This document shows positions 46,682 to 57,899 of a stretch of DNA of 64,000 nt, in pieces; the first letter of the stretch is position 1; the number at the start of each line of letters is the position of its first letter. This DNA comes from Adineta vaga (lineage: Eukaryota; Rotifera), in assembly GCA_021613535.1 (NCBI GenBank), contig CP075493.1, forward strand, positions 11,098,001 to 11,162,000. Direction: 5' to 3'. The translations under genes and the position numbers were made by a program. The notes beneath the pieces are model-generated. The model had not been told where the DNA came from. It did not search any database and saw nothing but the letters and a program-made list of their open reading frames with translations.

Positions 46682-47638
46682 TTATTTGATATCATTCTTT
46701 ACAATATGTATTGGATGTATTCGTTTAATACCATTGAATCGTAAAATATTTTTTCCAATTTGTCTTGATTCTTTTCGATAAATTTGAGATGAAAGAATAT
46801 ATAAGAAAAATGGTGTTACATATGACATATGAAATAAAAGAAGAGAAATTATTGATAGAAAATAAAATAAAGATGTAAATTTTATATCATTTGGTAATAC
46901 AAATATTAAATATGTAATTGATGATGGTAAAGTAAGAATAATATGAATAGTTATTTGAAGAATAAGCATACGAATAAGTTGATTTCCTGTTCGACGAATA
47001 GATGAAATCATAACAGGTTGAATTCGTATTGTTTTTATATTATAAATTGTTAATAAACCAAATATACTCATTAAGATTGGTCCAATAAAAGAAATAAGAG
47101 AAACTTGAATAAAAACATAAATTTGTTTGTATTCTGTATTAGCTCGAATACGACATTCAATAAAATCATTCTTTTCTAAATCAACTAATATTGATGAATT
47201 AATAAATAAGATTAAAAATAGAATTGTTGTTGTTGAAAATATTATTATTTGTGCAATTGATATTCGATTAAATTGACGAAATTGAATATTTATTGAACTT
47301 GAACACCAACGATCAAATGAAGCAAATACAAGAAAATTTGGTGATAAAAATATTCCAATATGAATTATATAAATTATTATTTTACAAGAAATTATTGAAC
47401 TTTTACTTGGATCAATATGATATTGATCAATTAATATTCGATAGATTAAAATAATAATACAATAAAATAAATTATCAATAGAATTTGAAAGAAAATAACG
47501 AGAACATGATTGTTTATAGATTGTAGATCGAGTTAATACAAATATATTTAATAAATTACCTATTATACCAATAATTATTATTATTGGAGTAAGAATAACA
47601 CTGATTTGATTGATAAGTTCTTCAAGTGTTATATTCAT
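46682..47638 (-). CDS. Rhodopsin-like 7TM receptor, single exon
   Basis: 318 residues from ATG 47638, intact. TM1 IIIIIGIIGNLLNIFVLT; conserved Cys before TM3 (ISCKIIIYIIHIG); TM3 end FASFDRWCSS; TM5 SLISFIGPILMSIFGLL; TM6 RMLILQITIHIILTLPSS; TM7 TPFFLYILSSQIYRKE; basic tail. Unusually rich in Ile and codons ending in A/T even for this window. Same family as the receptor at 2493 (shared FDRW box) but without its introns, so it may be a retrocopy or an intron-loss copy. Ligand unknown. Confidence 0.85.
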   Translation of the reverse strand: MNITLEELINQISVILTPIIIIIGIIGNLLNIFVLTRSTIYKQSCSRYFLSNSIDNLFYCIIILIYRILIDQYHIDPSKSSIISCKIIIYIIHIGIFLSPNFLVFASFDRWCSSSINIQFRQFNRISIAQIIIFSTTTILFLILFINSSILVDLEKNDFIECRIRANTEYKQIYVFIQVSLISFIGPILMSIFGLLTIYNIKTIRIQPVMISSIRRTGNQLIRMLILQITIHIILTLPSSITYLIFVLPNDIKFTSLFYFLSIISLLLFHMSYVTPFFLYILSSQIYRKESRQIGKNILRFNGIKRIHPIHIVKNDIK

Positions 47639-47821
47639 TTTTATTATTTTGTAAGAAATACTAAAAGTTAATTGTGGGAGAGTATTCTTTTATATTGAGA
47701 AGAAAGATCGAGTCATCAAGTATAACATCTAATTAATTATTTATTTCAATACTTACTCTTATATAATTAAATATTCTTTTATTTCTTAATTCATTTTAAA
47801 ATAAGAATAAATAAACAAATA

Positions 47822-48169
47822 TTAAACATGTTTTGAATCACAAATAAAATATTCTAAAAATCCATTTGATTTAAAAAAACAAAATTTTGTTCGTTTACCA
47901 ATTGAATTCTTTGTAAGTGTACGAAGATCTTGAGCAGCAAATGAACGACTTCGTGCAATTTGACGAAGATCAAAAAGAAGAAGTGCAAGATCATCAGCAA
48001 GAGAAATAGCACGAATTGGATCATTTAAACGAACATCAATAAAAGCATGACGAGCTGCACGTGTTGCACGATTAATACAAAGATATTCTTTCCATTTACA
48101 GACACGATTATCATTATTACAACGAGGACAACAAGGTATAGATTGTATCGATATTTTTGAATTTGTCAT
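47822..48169 (-). CDS. Small protein of unknown family with an N-terminal Cys cluster
   Basis: 115 residues from ATG 48167-48169. It starts with CCPRCNNDNRVC and one more Cys at YLCINR, which could bind zinc. An Ala/Arg/Leu-rich helical middle (AISLADDLALLLFDLRQIAR) and a short C-terminus (FFKSNGFLEYFICDSKH) follow. Composition is clearly protein-like against its AT-rich surroundings, so the gene is probably real. I do not recognise it. No signal peptide or TM. Confidence 0.5.
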   Translation of the reverse strand: MTNSKISIQSIPCCPRCNNDNRVCKWKEYLCINRATRAARHAFIDVRLNDPIRAISLADDLALLLFDLRQIARSRSFAAQDLRTLTKNSIGKRTKFCFFKSNGFLEYFICDSKHV

Positions 48170-48607
48170 AATTATTTACCTTATTTCTACAAGAAAAAAA
48201 ACAGTTTAATCAATTAGGATTTGTCAATCCGAAATAAACGTATTTGTAAGGATACCAAAGTAGAAAAAAAAATTGATTTTTTTCTATCATTTCTACCTGT
48301 AATAATAAAATAACTCTTATTTAAATCGGCATTCTTCAAAATAGAAGAAAATAAAATATATTTCTATTAACAATATATGCAAATGAAAATATTTTACATT
48401 CATCTGATTGAAAAGAAAAACAATCGACATTTTAAATAAACTATTAAATTTTGTTTTTGTCTTTTGTAGAGAAAAAAATTCATCGAGAAACAATAAAAAT
48501 AAATGACATTACGAATAATTCAATAAAGATGAATACCAGGGTTGCCAGATAGAAAAATCAAAAATCACATTGATATCCTTATCTCCACACCTTCAGGAAT
48601 TTGAGTT
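48170..48607. other. Intergenic, upstream border of the MULE fragment
   Basis: No coding continuation of the transposase was found here and no terminal inverted repeat was spotted. Confidence 0.4.
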
Positions 48608-49444
48608 ATGATACATTACCGAGAAGATGCACAGGCGTACCAAGAGTTACTAGACCATGTGCGACGTGAACTTAACAATTGCAGTAATATCGTAATTGGA
48701 AGTGATGGAGCTAAAGCAATAAAAAAAGCAGTTGACACTGTTTTTCCTGATTCTACTCACCTTTTTTGCACACGACATGTGCGTCAGAATGTTGAACGTC
48801 AATTGATGAAGTATCGTACAACACTAGACGAACGTCGAGATTTGTTGGAGCTTATTTTTGATTCTGAGGAATCCCTTATTCAGGCAGAAACAGAACATGA
48901 TTTTCAAGACAAGCTGGATGAGTTAAGCGAATGCTGTAGATCCATTCGGAGACGTGATGAGACACGTTTTAATAATGTACCAGATTTTTTTGACTGGTTC
49001 GATCAATATCAGACAAATATTTTCCGTCATCATTTGATTGCGGCGGTCCGTATTTCTGTTAATTATGTTGACAGGAATGGTACTCCTCGACTCTTCTACA
49101 ATAATGATGTTGAATCAATGAATCATGTTTTCAAGAATCAAGCAAATTGGGAGCGCCGATCCTTGTCTGAAGTAATTGATATGCTAGAGAAACTAATAAC
49201 GACCCAAAAGAATGAAACTATTCGGGCTCTCTACGACTCTGGCGAATTAGAACTTGTTCCTCCTTATTCAAGGTAAGCATTTTTTATTATAATCACCTTT
49301 TCTTGAATGACTATTTGTAGATTCGTCTGCCATCCACATATATGGTGTGGTAAATCCGTATCAGAACGCAATGATATCATTGATAGTTATTATAATTATA
49401 AACCACCAGCTTCTACGCCACAACATTCATTAAATATTCCTTAG
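48608..49444 (+). mobile_element. 5'-truncated Mutator-like (MULE) transposase fragment
   Basis: Exons 48608-49272 and 49321-49444, with a 48-bp phase-2 intron; about 262 residues. It contains the second part of a MULE DDE core: NIVIGSDGAKAIKKAV with the middle Asp, then FPDSTHLFCTRHVRQNVE, the C-x2-H-type stretch typical of MULE transposases, and FYNNDVESMNHVFK near the end. The start of the catalytic domain (first Asp) and any N-terminal DNA-binding finger are missing, so it cannot be an autonomous enzyme. It is free of stops over its length, so truncation is recent or the piece has been kept. Confidence 0.75.
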
Positions 49445-50256
49445 AAAGCCAGGCAGATCAAACGTTCGTGGGTCATCTACAACCACAAAAAAGAAAAAAT
49501 AACTGTAATAAACGGTTTACATTTATCATAAACTTTCTACTTATGCTTAGCACGATAGTATCTGCTTTTTGTTCCTCACAGCATGCTCACTTAATTTTAA
49601 TCATTTTTCCCACAGACCCACTTTTAAAATATAGAAGATAACCAATACAATATAAGCTTTATGTAGCACATGATTTAAATTACTTGTTAGCAAATATTTA
49701 CAGCTTTTGATTAAGTTCAGTAATGAATGTAATGTGCATAAACTATATATTACCAATGCAATAATTTGATTATTTGACATATTTTGAAGGAATTTGTTGA
49801 TTTAGATCATTCTTTTGAGATAACTGCATATGTTGGCAGCTTCAATTCCATATTTATAAGCATTAGAAAATCTATACATGGTTTTTATCAATATTGGTGA
49901 ATATTAATTTGATGATATTTTGATATTAATATCATTTACATCGTCTTGTGGTAGTTATTTCTATGTGTGTGTCGTGATTTCAAAACAAAAAGATAGGAAA
50001 AGATTATAAACCACATTTCGGTAATTGAATCTTACTTTATTTGTAATCCCAACGTTGATTTATATTACATATATTTTATTATTTTAACTTATCCTAATAT
50101 TACTAGATGTTTTTTTTTTCATTTTCCTTGTTTTTTCATATTTTAGCTTGTTTCTGCGGGGTTGTTTTTTTTTTTATATATTCGTATGTTTTTCACATAA
50201 TTTCATTTATTTTACTATGAGAATGATATATCAATGATGAGATCAAACGTTTTTGT
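49445..50256. other. Intergenic, may be the rest of a transposon
   Basis: AT-rich with poly-T runs, between the MULE fragment and the GGGTGTTCGTA array. No gene seen. Confidence 0.4.
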
Positions 50257-50642
50257 GGGTGTTCGTAAGCGCACAATGGAAGGTATTAATATGTTACTAT
50301 GACCCTTTTGGGTGTTCGTATATATCTACAGACGTCTATTAGACGATTTTGAATGTTTTCAGTGGGTTTTTCTGGAAATATATTTTTTGAAGATAACATA
50401 TATTTATATCAGAATGTCGATTATGAAATTCTGTGGGTGTTCGTAGGACCGAGTTGGAGTATTTACATAGACAATAAGAAAAATTCTGGGTGTTCGTATC
50501 AATGGGGTCATTTTTCTACATTTGTCCCTGCTTTTTTTTCACTATTTATTATGGAAACTGGGTGTTCGTGAGCATAACTGCCCAAGCTGTGGGTGTTCGT
50601 AGGAGTGACCTATATGCTATCTCAAAAAGTTGGGTGTTCATG
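50257..50642 (+). repeat. Dispersed array of an 11-bp motif, GGGTGTTCGTA
   Basis: Exact or one-mismatch copies start at 50257, 50310, 50435, 50488, 50560, 50591 and 50632, all on the + strand, in otherwise unrelated AT-rich sequence. Spacing is irregular (53, 125, 53, 72, 31, 41 bp), so it is not an ordinary tandem repeat. Short subterminal repeats that bind transposase look like this in several DNA transposon groups. The array ends against truncated receptor coding sequence. Some copies read TGTGGGTGTTCG, which contains a TGTGGG hexamer. Confidence 0.75.
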
Positions 50643-50658
50643 CTGTTCGCGTTTTTTA

Positions 50659-51099
50659 CTAATACCCAAGCCAAAGACAATTAAAAATGAAGACAAGACG
50701 ATGTGCCATTTTGCTACAACTCCATTGTCGCCAACGAAGATTGCCACTTGTTGCTAGAAATTGATCGATGATTGCCAAACAAACACATGTAAAAGATAAA
50801 AGTGTACATTGTTGAATACAAAAGATTCTGAATTTACAATAAAATATTGAAGACGATGTCCAATCAATTTCGAAACCATAGTTCATAATTCGCCAAAATA
50901 AACCAGTTAATAAACTACCAATATTTGCCAAAGACATCACAATTAAATAGAATGCACAAGAATTTTCTCGAAAAGTTCGTAAACTGAGAAAAACAAGAAG
51001 ATTGAAACAACCTCCAAATATGCCACATATAAGTATAGGAATAAATAAATATTGAGTTAGCAATTTGGAAACAAAAGCGAAAGACATAATTGTCGACAT
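50659..51099 (-). pseudogene. 5' fragment of a 7TM receptor
   Basis: From ATG 51099, 146 residues cover TM1 (FIPILICGIFGGCFNLLVFL), TM2, TM3 (with LAIIDQFLATS at the DRY position) and the start of TM4 (RLVFIFNCLWL), then stop at TAG. TM4-TM7 are missing and the sequence beyond is the GGGTGTTCGTA array. The receptor was therefore cut by insertion or rearrangement at about 50660. TM1 has GGCFN instead of the usual GN-x-x-N. Confidence 0.7.
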
Positions 51100-51445
51100 T
51101 TCTCAAATAAAATCTGCTGTCTAGAATAGGAAGTCAATTCATAAAATAACTCTACTATCCTGTAAATATCTAAATCTAAAAAATGTTCTTTTCCAGTACT
51201 CATTTCAATATTAAAATCTTGTTTCGTTACAAATTCTATTATGTGCATGGTTCTCAGCACGATTAAAATTCAGCATCCTGTCAAACAAATATTCCAGTAA
51301 CATTTTTTTCTACGTCATTTTAACCTTGCAAATGATGATTGACAACACCAATTTTTATTCTATAGTTCAGCAAAACGGACTGAAGCATTTTGACATGCGA
51401 CTTTTATTATTTATACCAAATAAATTTGAAGAAAAATTGAAAAAA
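51100..51445. other. Intergenic, nothing seen
   Basis: AT-rich spacer. Confidence 0.35.
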
Positions 51446-53242
51446 TCAATGATTTAATTTTATTCGTTTGTGTACATTGATTTTTTGCATAGGCTTTGAA
51501 ATCCAAACAGCTAAGTAATGCATATCGCATATGTATGTGGAATTAATTTTCTTCTTCGTAAACCAATCAAGAATATTTTGAATAAAGATAAATTTATCAA
51601 ATGAAAATTTAAATTTCAAACTTGATAGATATGAAAGTTGTTCAATAAATATCGGAATTTCATTCATATTTGCTATATCAACATTGAAATGTCTGATTGT
51701 TTTTGGAAATATTGAACAAAAATATTTGAGAGGAATAAAAGAAGATATACCATACCATCGATTAAAGATTTCTAATGTTGTAACAGTTGGTAAATCATTT
51801 AAAAAGATAAGAAACTGCTTTAATAATAGATCAAGTTGATAACTACGAGAAGATATAATTAAACTTAATTCGTCTAACTTTTCTAAATAAATTGTTTGGA
51901 AAAGATATTCAAAACATGACAATGAACAATGATCGGTAATAGTTAATTTTAAATTTCTAAGATTTGGAAATAATCGTTGATCTTGACTAATATTCTAAAA
52001 AGAATATAGACAAAATGTACAATTTGATCGATTCTTTTTCGAAAAGAAAAATTCATTTCTAACCTTTGTTTGTGTTGATATAACTGGTAGATCTTTAAGA
52101 TTCAAATCTAATTGATAAACTGAATTAAATCTTTCACTGAGATAATTGAATTCAGATTGAGTAGAAATCGATGTAAGAGTAGAGAGATTGACATATTTGA
52201 AACAATGACATGGAGATGGAATGGAATAAAAATGTAATTCATTTGTGTCTTGAATAAAATCACATATAGTTGAACAGTGTAGTTTCATCATCCAAAATGA
52301 TCTTTTAAATTGTTCGATTAATGATGTAATTAGACAAGTTGTTAATTTGAATTCTACCGGTAAAAATCGAATAAAAAATTCGAAAGTTTTTAAATCGGAT
52401 AGATTAGTTCGAATGAATTCTTCGAGTTGATTGTTTTCAAAGATTTTATCAAATTTTGAAGTAAAACCTTCGAACTTTAAATGAAGAAGTTTTGACATAA
52501 ATGATAATAAACATTGAATTTTATCGAATAATAATTCACTTTCTTCAATTTCAAATGATTTGAGTTCTTTGCAATAGAGTACTTTTACAGAATGAACATC
52601 ATAATCTTTCATAGAGAATTGCCGCAGACGAATCGATTGAAATTGATTTGGTTGACTAAAGATTTGAATGAATTGTTTAATGCTTAAATGAACTAAAGTT
52701 AAATGTTCAATTGATAATGTTTGTGGCCATTGTAGTGAAACTGTTTCATAAGCTCTCATATCTAAATTTAGTTTTTTCAAAGTTTTCAACGATAATATTC
52801 GATGGAGAAGATCAAATGCAGAAGAACTCAACATGCCGAAATATTGTCGATATTCAATATGCAGAGATGTTATTGAACTCTTTTGGAAATGTTTCAAGAG
52901 ATTTTCTAAATGATTTTCATTAATTTGAAGTAATTGTAAACATTTCAATCGTGTTAATCGATTGATGATATCGGATTTAAGGAAGGTTTGAATTTGACCT
53001 GGCGTTTTATTATCGTCATCACTGAGTTTCAATGAAATAATATGTGATGGATTAATAACTCGACAAACTAAATCAAAATTTGATTTTAATATTGATTGAA
53101 AATCTATTCGATATTGGTTATAACGATGACGACACTGGAAATATCTTGTACATGTATAAGTAAATAATACAATTGAATAAATATCAAGATTATCAAAGAT
53201 ACGATAGATAATTTCATTTGGTAAATCTTCTAAACAAACCAT
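51446..53242 (-). CDS. F-box protein with a leucine-rich C-terminal region
   Basis: Exons 53242-52064 and 51994-51446, with a 69-bp phase-0 intron; intact, about 575 residues. It starts MVCLEDLPNEIIYRIFDNLD, an F-box. A long leucine-rich body follows (LTRLKCLQLLQINENHL, LKTLKKLNLDMRAY, SIEHLTLVHLSIKQF, FPNLRNLKLTITDH). Expected role as for the gene at 43868: SKP1 adaptor choosing a substrate for ubiquitination. The two share architecture but are far diverged, so they are old duplicates. No signal or TM. Confidence 0.85.
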
Positions 53243-53948
53243 AATATTTTCTAGATAAATACGATGTTTTTGTTTTATTATATTGAAATAATTTCAAATG
53301 AACATTTCTTTGTACATTGAAAAGCCAATTAAATCTATTCATGAACATAGATGGAGTTTTAGTCGAAATGTTTTTTGTTTCAAAGTTTAACTGAACGAAA
53401 TGGATAATCGTATAGGGAATACAAAGAACGTTCTTTCTGTCCTATCTACTTTTCTTGAAATTTGATCATATTGAGTGTCAGCGTGATCCATTGCTATCAT
53501 CATTGTTGACATTTCGAATAGATTTCTCCAGTATCGAACAAAACTTTTTTTTCCCGAAATTCAATGAAAAAGATGCAAACGAACAGAATCAAAATCAACA
53601 TTTTCTATCTATCGTAAATAATGTTATGAAATAGATCCACGAACAAACACAACATTTCTAAAAGAAAATATTTTGTCATTTAATTTATTGAATTTTTTTC
53701 AAGAATCATATTAGTTGAGTGTATATAGTTAACTAAATCAAAGAGTTTTTTTATTAAATAAATAAGAGAAAAATATATGATTTCATTTCATCAGACAGAT
53801 GCTATCAATATATTTTATACAAGTGAAAAATGAAAATTTTTCGTATCTGACAGATTCTATTGAATAAAACAGATAGTATTTGATTTTTTAGCGCTTTTAT
53901 TTATTTAACTATTAAAATCGTCGATTTTTGTTAGTATTTGTTTTTATT
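53243..53948. other. Intergenic, no gene seen
   Basis: AT-rich spacer between divergent genes. Confidence 0.4.
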
Positions 53949-55290
53949 ATGATTTATGTCCTTATTCTTATTTTTACTCTTGTTCCTCATGTTCTAACTA
54001 TGAATCCGATCAGTGCATTAGGTTATTCAGCTTTATGGAAAAATCACAGACGAAATCAACCGTCATCAGCGATATCAATTCAAAAAGAAACGCCACTTCC
54101 ATCGGTGGCAGCAATTCAAAAAGAAACACCACTTTCATCACCAATTCAAGTTATTGATAATAATCAACTAATCTGTTCGCCACCACAATCCTGTATCAAC
54201 AATTTTCACTCACCAACAAACGATGTCCGCGAAGATACTCCGAAATCTATTGAGAACGAATCAATAGAAGAACACGATGAAACATCAACATCACCACCAC
54301 CAGCGATGACTCGTAAGTATTTCAAACATCTGACGATCAATTATTTCTCTATAAAACATCCTATCAAATGAATTTTAGTCGAAGAGTGTCTTGAAGAAAA
54401 AGCAAGAATTGATCATCTTCTAGGTCAGCGTGCCAAACTCGGTCCATTCTTAATCGAATCTACCGAACGACCAGTTATAAATAATATGACTGAATTTAAA
54501 GGTTCAATTTCCATCCATTCTTTGTTTCTTTGATTGAATCGTTTTAGCATCTGCCGAAGCTATTCGATCGGACAGCAAAATAAGGTCAAGATGTCATTTG
54601 TACGATGATGTTGATTCTCTTGTGCGAGATTTTCGCGCTTATGAATTAAATCGTCTCGATGTTCTTGCTATTCGTCTGTATACAACAGCCATATCTTACG
54701 TTGTTAATGAAGCATTACGTAATTATTCTTTTTTTGGCATACCTATACCGACTACTTACATACCATATATCTATGCTCTTTTAAATGCCTTGGCCAAACT
54801 CGATAGCAATAGATTGACAAATGAGGTTTATTTAATGATATTATAATTCTTAATGAACTATTTTTGTTAGGCTTATTGTGTATCTTCGATGGTCGCGATA
54901 TATTGAGCGTTCGACTCCCGAAAAGACAGAGGCATTAAAACCAATACTCGATCTTCATCAACCCGGAGCCCTTGTAATGTACCCAGCATTTACATCAACC
55001 TCAATGAATGACAGAGCTAAAGGTCTTTGGACAGGTAAAAAATTGTTATTACATAAATACAGCAGAATAGATAGTAAACGTCTGATTCAGATGGATTCGA
55101 ATGTCGTTTCGAAATTCAAGCAAGAACGACTATCACAATAGAAGAATTTGCAGTTCATCCTGATGAACATGAAGCTGTCTTTCCACCTGGAACTATATTT
55201 CATGTAACCGAACGTGATTATCCGTTTCTTGAAATGGAAGAAGTGATGCCAAAAACACTTGAAGCAAGACGAGCTGAATTACCATGTTAA
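53949..55290 (+). pseudogene. ADP-ribosyltransferase gene with frameshifts
   Basis: Exons 53949-54312, 54379-54501, 54548-54825 and 54871-55290. ATG 53949 gives a hydrophobic leader (MIYVLILIFTLVPHVLT). A Ser/Pro-rich linker has two copies of IQKETPL. Helices before the ART core follow (LDVLAIRLYTTAISYVVNEAL). The core shows VYLRWSRYIER (Arg), YPAFTSTSMN (STS) and HPDEHEAVFPPGTIF (E-x-E), so the catalytic set is complete. Two single-base breaks interrupt it: at the start of exon 4 (near 54880) and near 55076 between RIDSK and the frame holding FEIQARTTITIEEF. Without them it would be a secreted or membrane-tethered arginine-type ART; as read it is a pseudogene or mis-assembled. Confidence 0.65.
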
Positions 55291-55521
55291 ATGAATTCTA
55301 GTTTATTCTTATATTTATTATTTTGATTATCTTAAACTTCTTTTAAAAAAGGATTTTTCACGAATTTTCATGACAAGAGAATAGATAAAGTTAAATTTGT
55401 TGCGTATTGAATTAATATGCAAAGACTTACAACATCAATGTAATTGATAATGAGAAAAGAAATTGAGAGGTCTAAAACAATATTCAAAGCGAAATGACGT
55501 TGATCAAGAGTACGATAAAAC

Positions 55522-57086
55522 TTAAAATTCATATCTTTCTACAGAATTTAATACGACGTTTGAACTATTCTTACCACTAATAATCAATACACCATTGTTT
55601 GTTAAAACAGTTGCATGACCATCACGAAATAAATTTAATGAACGAGTGATATTCCATTGTCCACTGATAGGATCATATAATTCACATACAGATGGACTTA
55701 TATTTGTAATCTGATCAATTCCTCCGGCAGCTAAAACTTTACCTGATGGTAAAAGAGTTAAGGTATGACCAACACGTTTGTAAATCATTGGTTGAATAAG
55801 TGAAAAAGTACCCGTTGCTACATGATATAATTCTGCAGATGATGTTGTTAGAAAAGAAGACATATTGACGATACCACCTGTTATTAAGACATTTCCATCA
55901 GGAAGTGATATAGATCGATGATAAGAACGTGGTATTACCATAGTATTTGTATAGCTCCAAACGCTTGCTGCATAGATTTCCGCAGATGCAACACAAATTC
56001 CCTTATTATCTACGCCACCTGTAACAAGAACAGAAGATCCATCAGAAAGTAAAGTAGCTTCATGTCGAAGACGAGGTGTTTGTAGATTATTTTGACTAAG
56101 AAACGAGTTCGTCGATGCATCATAAAGATCAACAATCGATATGGAACTGATTGCAACAGATGAAATTTTTTTTCCACCTACGATTAAAACTTGACCATTT
56201 TTGAGAACTGTTGAACTGTGAAGTTGCCGGGCTAACGATAAACTATTGGATGTGTATGAACATTGATTTGTTTGACTATCATATATTTCACTTTGATTTG
56301 ACGACGAATAAACTATTGAGTTACCAGCAGCTAATGCCTTTGTTCCATTCACAATTGCATCAAGAGAATATGACACTCGACGTTGGTTCATCTGAGCACC
56401 CAATTCCCAACCCATGTTTGGCTTTGAATAAAACTCACAGGAAGAATAGGTTAGATCAATTCGGACAGGATCCGATCTACCACCACATACCATAACTTTT
56501 CCATTTCCCAGAAGTACTGCACCATGATTGATACGTGCCTGAGAGAGCGATGAATCCACATACCATTTCTATATTGGATCTACTGTTGTTGTTGTTTGCG
56601 TTTGACTAACTATAAAATAATATTACTAAATACTCTGTATCTGCAACTCGATGTCACTTTCATGATCTCTATGAGTTGTGAATCTTACATGTTTGATTTA
56701 ATGATATCTGTGTCGATACAATCAACATTATAGTAGCTGTTGTTGTTGTTGAATCTTAATTGAAAAATAAAAATTTGCTTCAAAATAGCAATATAGATTA
56801 TCTAAAGATCTCATACTTAGTCTGACCATCGTAGTTGTTGTTTTTTGCTCTATTGTGCTTATTGATGAATTCACATAGTTAGATTCAGATTGTTTATGCA
56901 TAATTACGAATTTAACTAGTAAAGCACAAATGATTATTAAACAAATGAAAATAATAAGAGCGACACAAATATAATAACGGTATTTCCAAATTCTATCGTT
57001 ACAAAAAATAATAAAAAAACAATTTTTATTTGATAATGATCATCCTACCTGCCATCTTTCAAACGTAATTGTCAACAAGTTGACAT
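55522..57086 (-). CDS. Kelch-repeat type II membrane protein with nonsense codons
   Basis: Exons in coding order: 57086-57049, 56992-56817, 56754-56689, 56609-55522, all joining in phase. Layout: short basic N-terminus, TM (YYICVALIIFICLIIICALL), Thr-rich stalk (EQKTTTTM, QTQTTTTVDP), then a kelch/galactose-oxidase-like propeller of about six blades (GKVMVCGG, GQVLIVGG, SSVLVTGG, GNVLITGG, GKVLAAGG, GVLIISGK). Extracellular ligand binding is the expected role. In-frame stops are TAG 56569-56571 between stalk and propeller, and TGA 57072-57074 four codons after the proposed ATG. The 345-codon propeller frame itself is clean and has no ATG at its start. Likely a pseudogene or an allele with errors. 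Confidence 0.62.
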
Positions 57087-57899
57087 ATTGATTGAAGAAA
57101 AATTTCAGCAGCTTCTCGATTCTAAAACCAATTTCTCATTTTTCAAAGAGTTATCAAAGACAAGTTTTCGTTCAAAATTAGATTATAGACTTGAAACTAT
57201 CAATGAGAATGAAACACGTTAAAGTACTTTCGTAAATGACTTAATATGTAACTCAAACAAAATACAAATGAAAGTATGAACTAAATATACTTTAAATAAT
57301 AGGGAAACATGAATGTCTGACTTCGGTAAAAGCATGTACAAAATCATTCTCCAATTATGAAAATCAGACCTTTTTTTCCATATCCAATAAACAAAACGAG
57401 TAGTCAATTTCTATCAAATGCATTCATGCTCAAACTAGTTTTCAAGCAATCAACAGCGACTACAGATAACTGTTTATGTAATTCTTCAACCAACTATAAT
57501 CAGTACTTCCCATGTTTGCTTGACATACATTTAATTTATGACTTATGACTTTTGTGAGATAATTAAATATGAATGAGAAGCATTCTTGAAAAAAATCACA
57601 GGAAAATAGTAATAAGAAAAGTAAAGAAAATCGCTTTTCAAACAAATTTCGTTCATAGATTGTGTACATGAAACCGATGATATGGAAGAAAATTTGGATG
57701 GTAGTTTTTCTTTTCAATATAAAGTCTTTGTAAAACGTGTTTATTACTATAGACGAGATATACATGTGGACCATTGAAAGAATCTACAACGCCATTTTCG
57801 TATGAGTTTAATAAATTCAGATTTATATAATGTTGATGTAAACAAATAATATCCACAACCATTTTCGTGGAAATTTTCTAATCTAAATATCATATAAGA
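57087..57899. other. Intergenic, no gene seen
   Basis: AT-rich. Several short frames on both strands look accidental. Confidence 0.4.
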
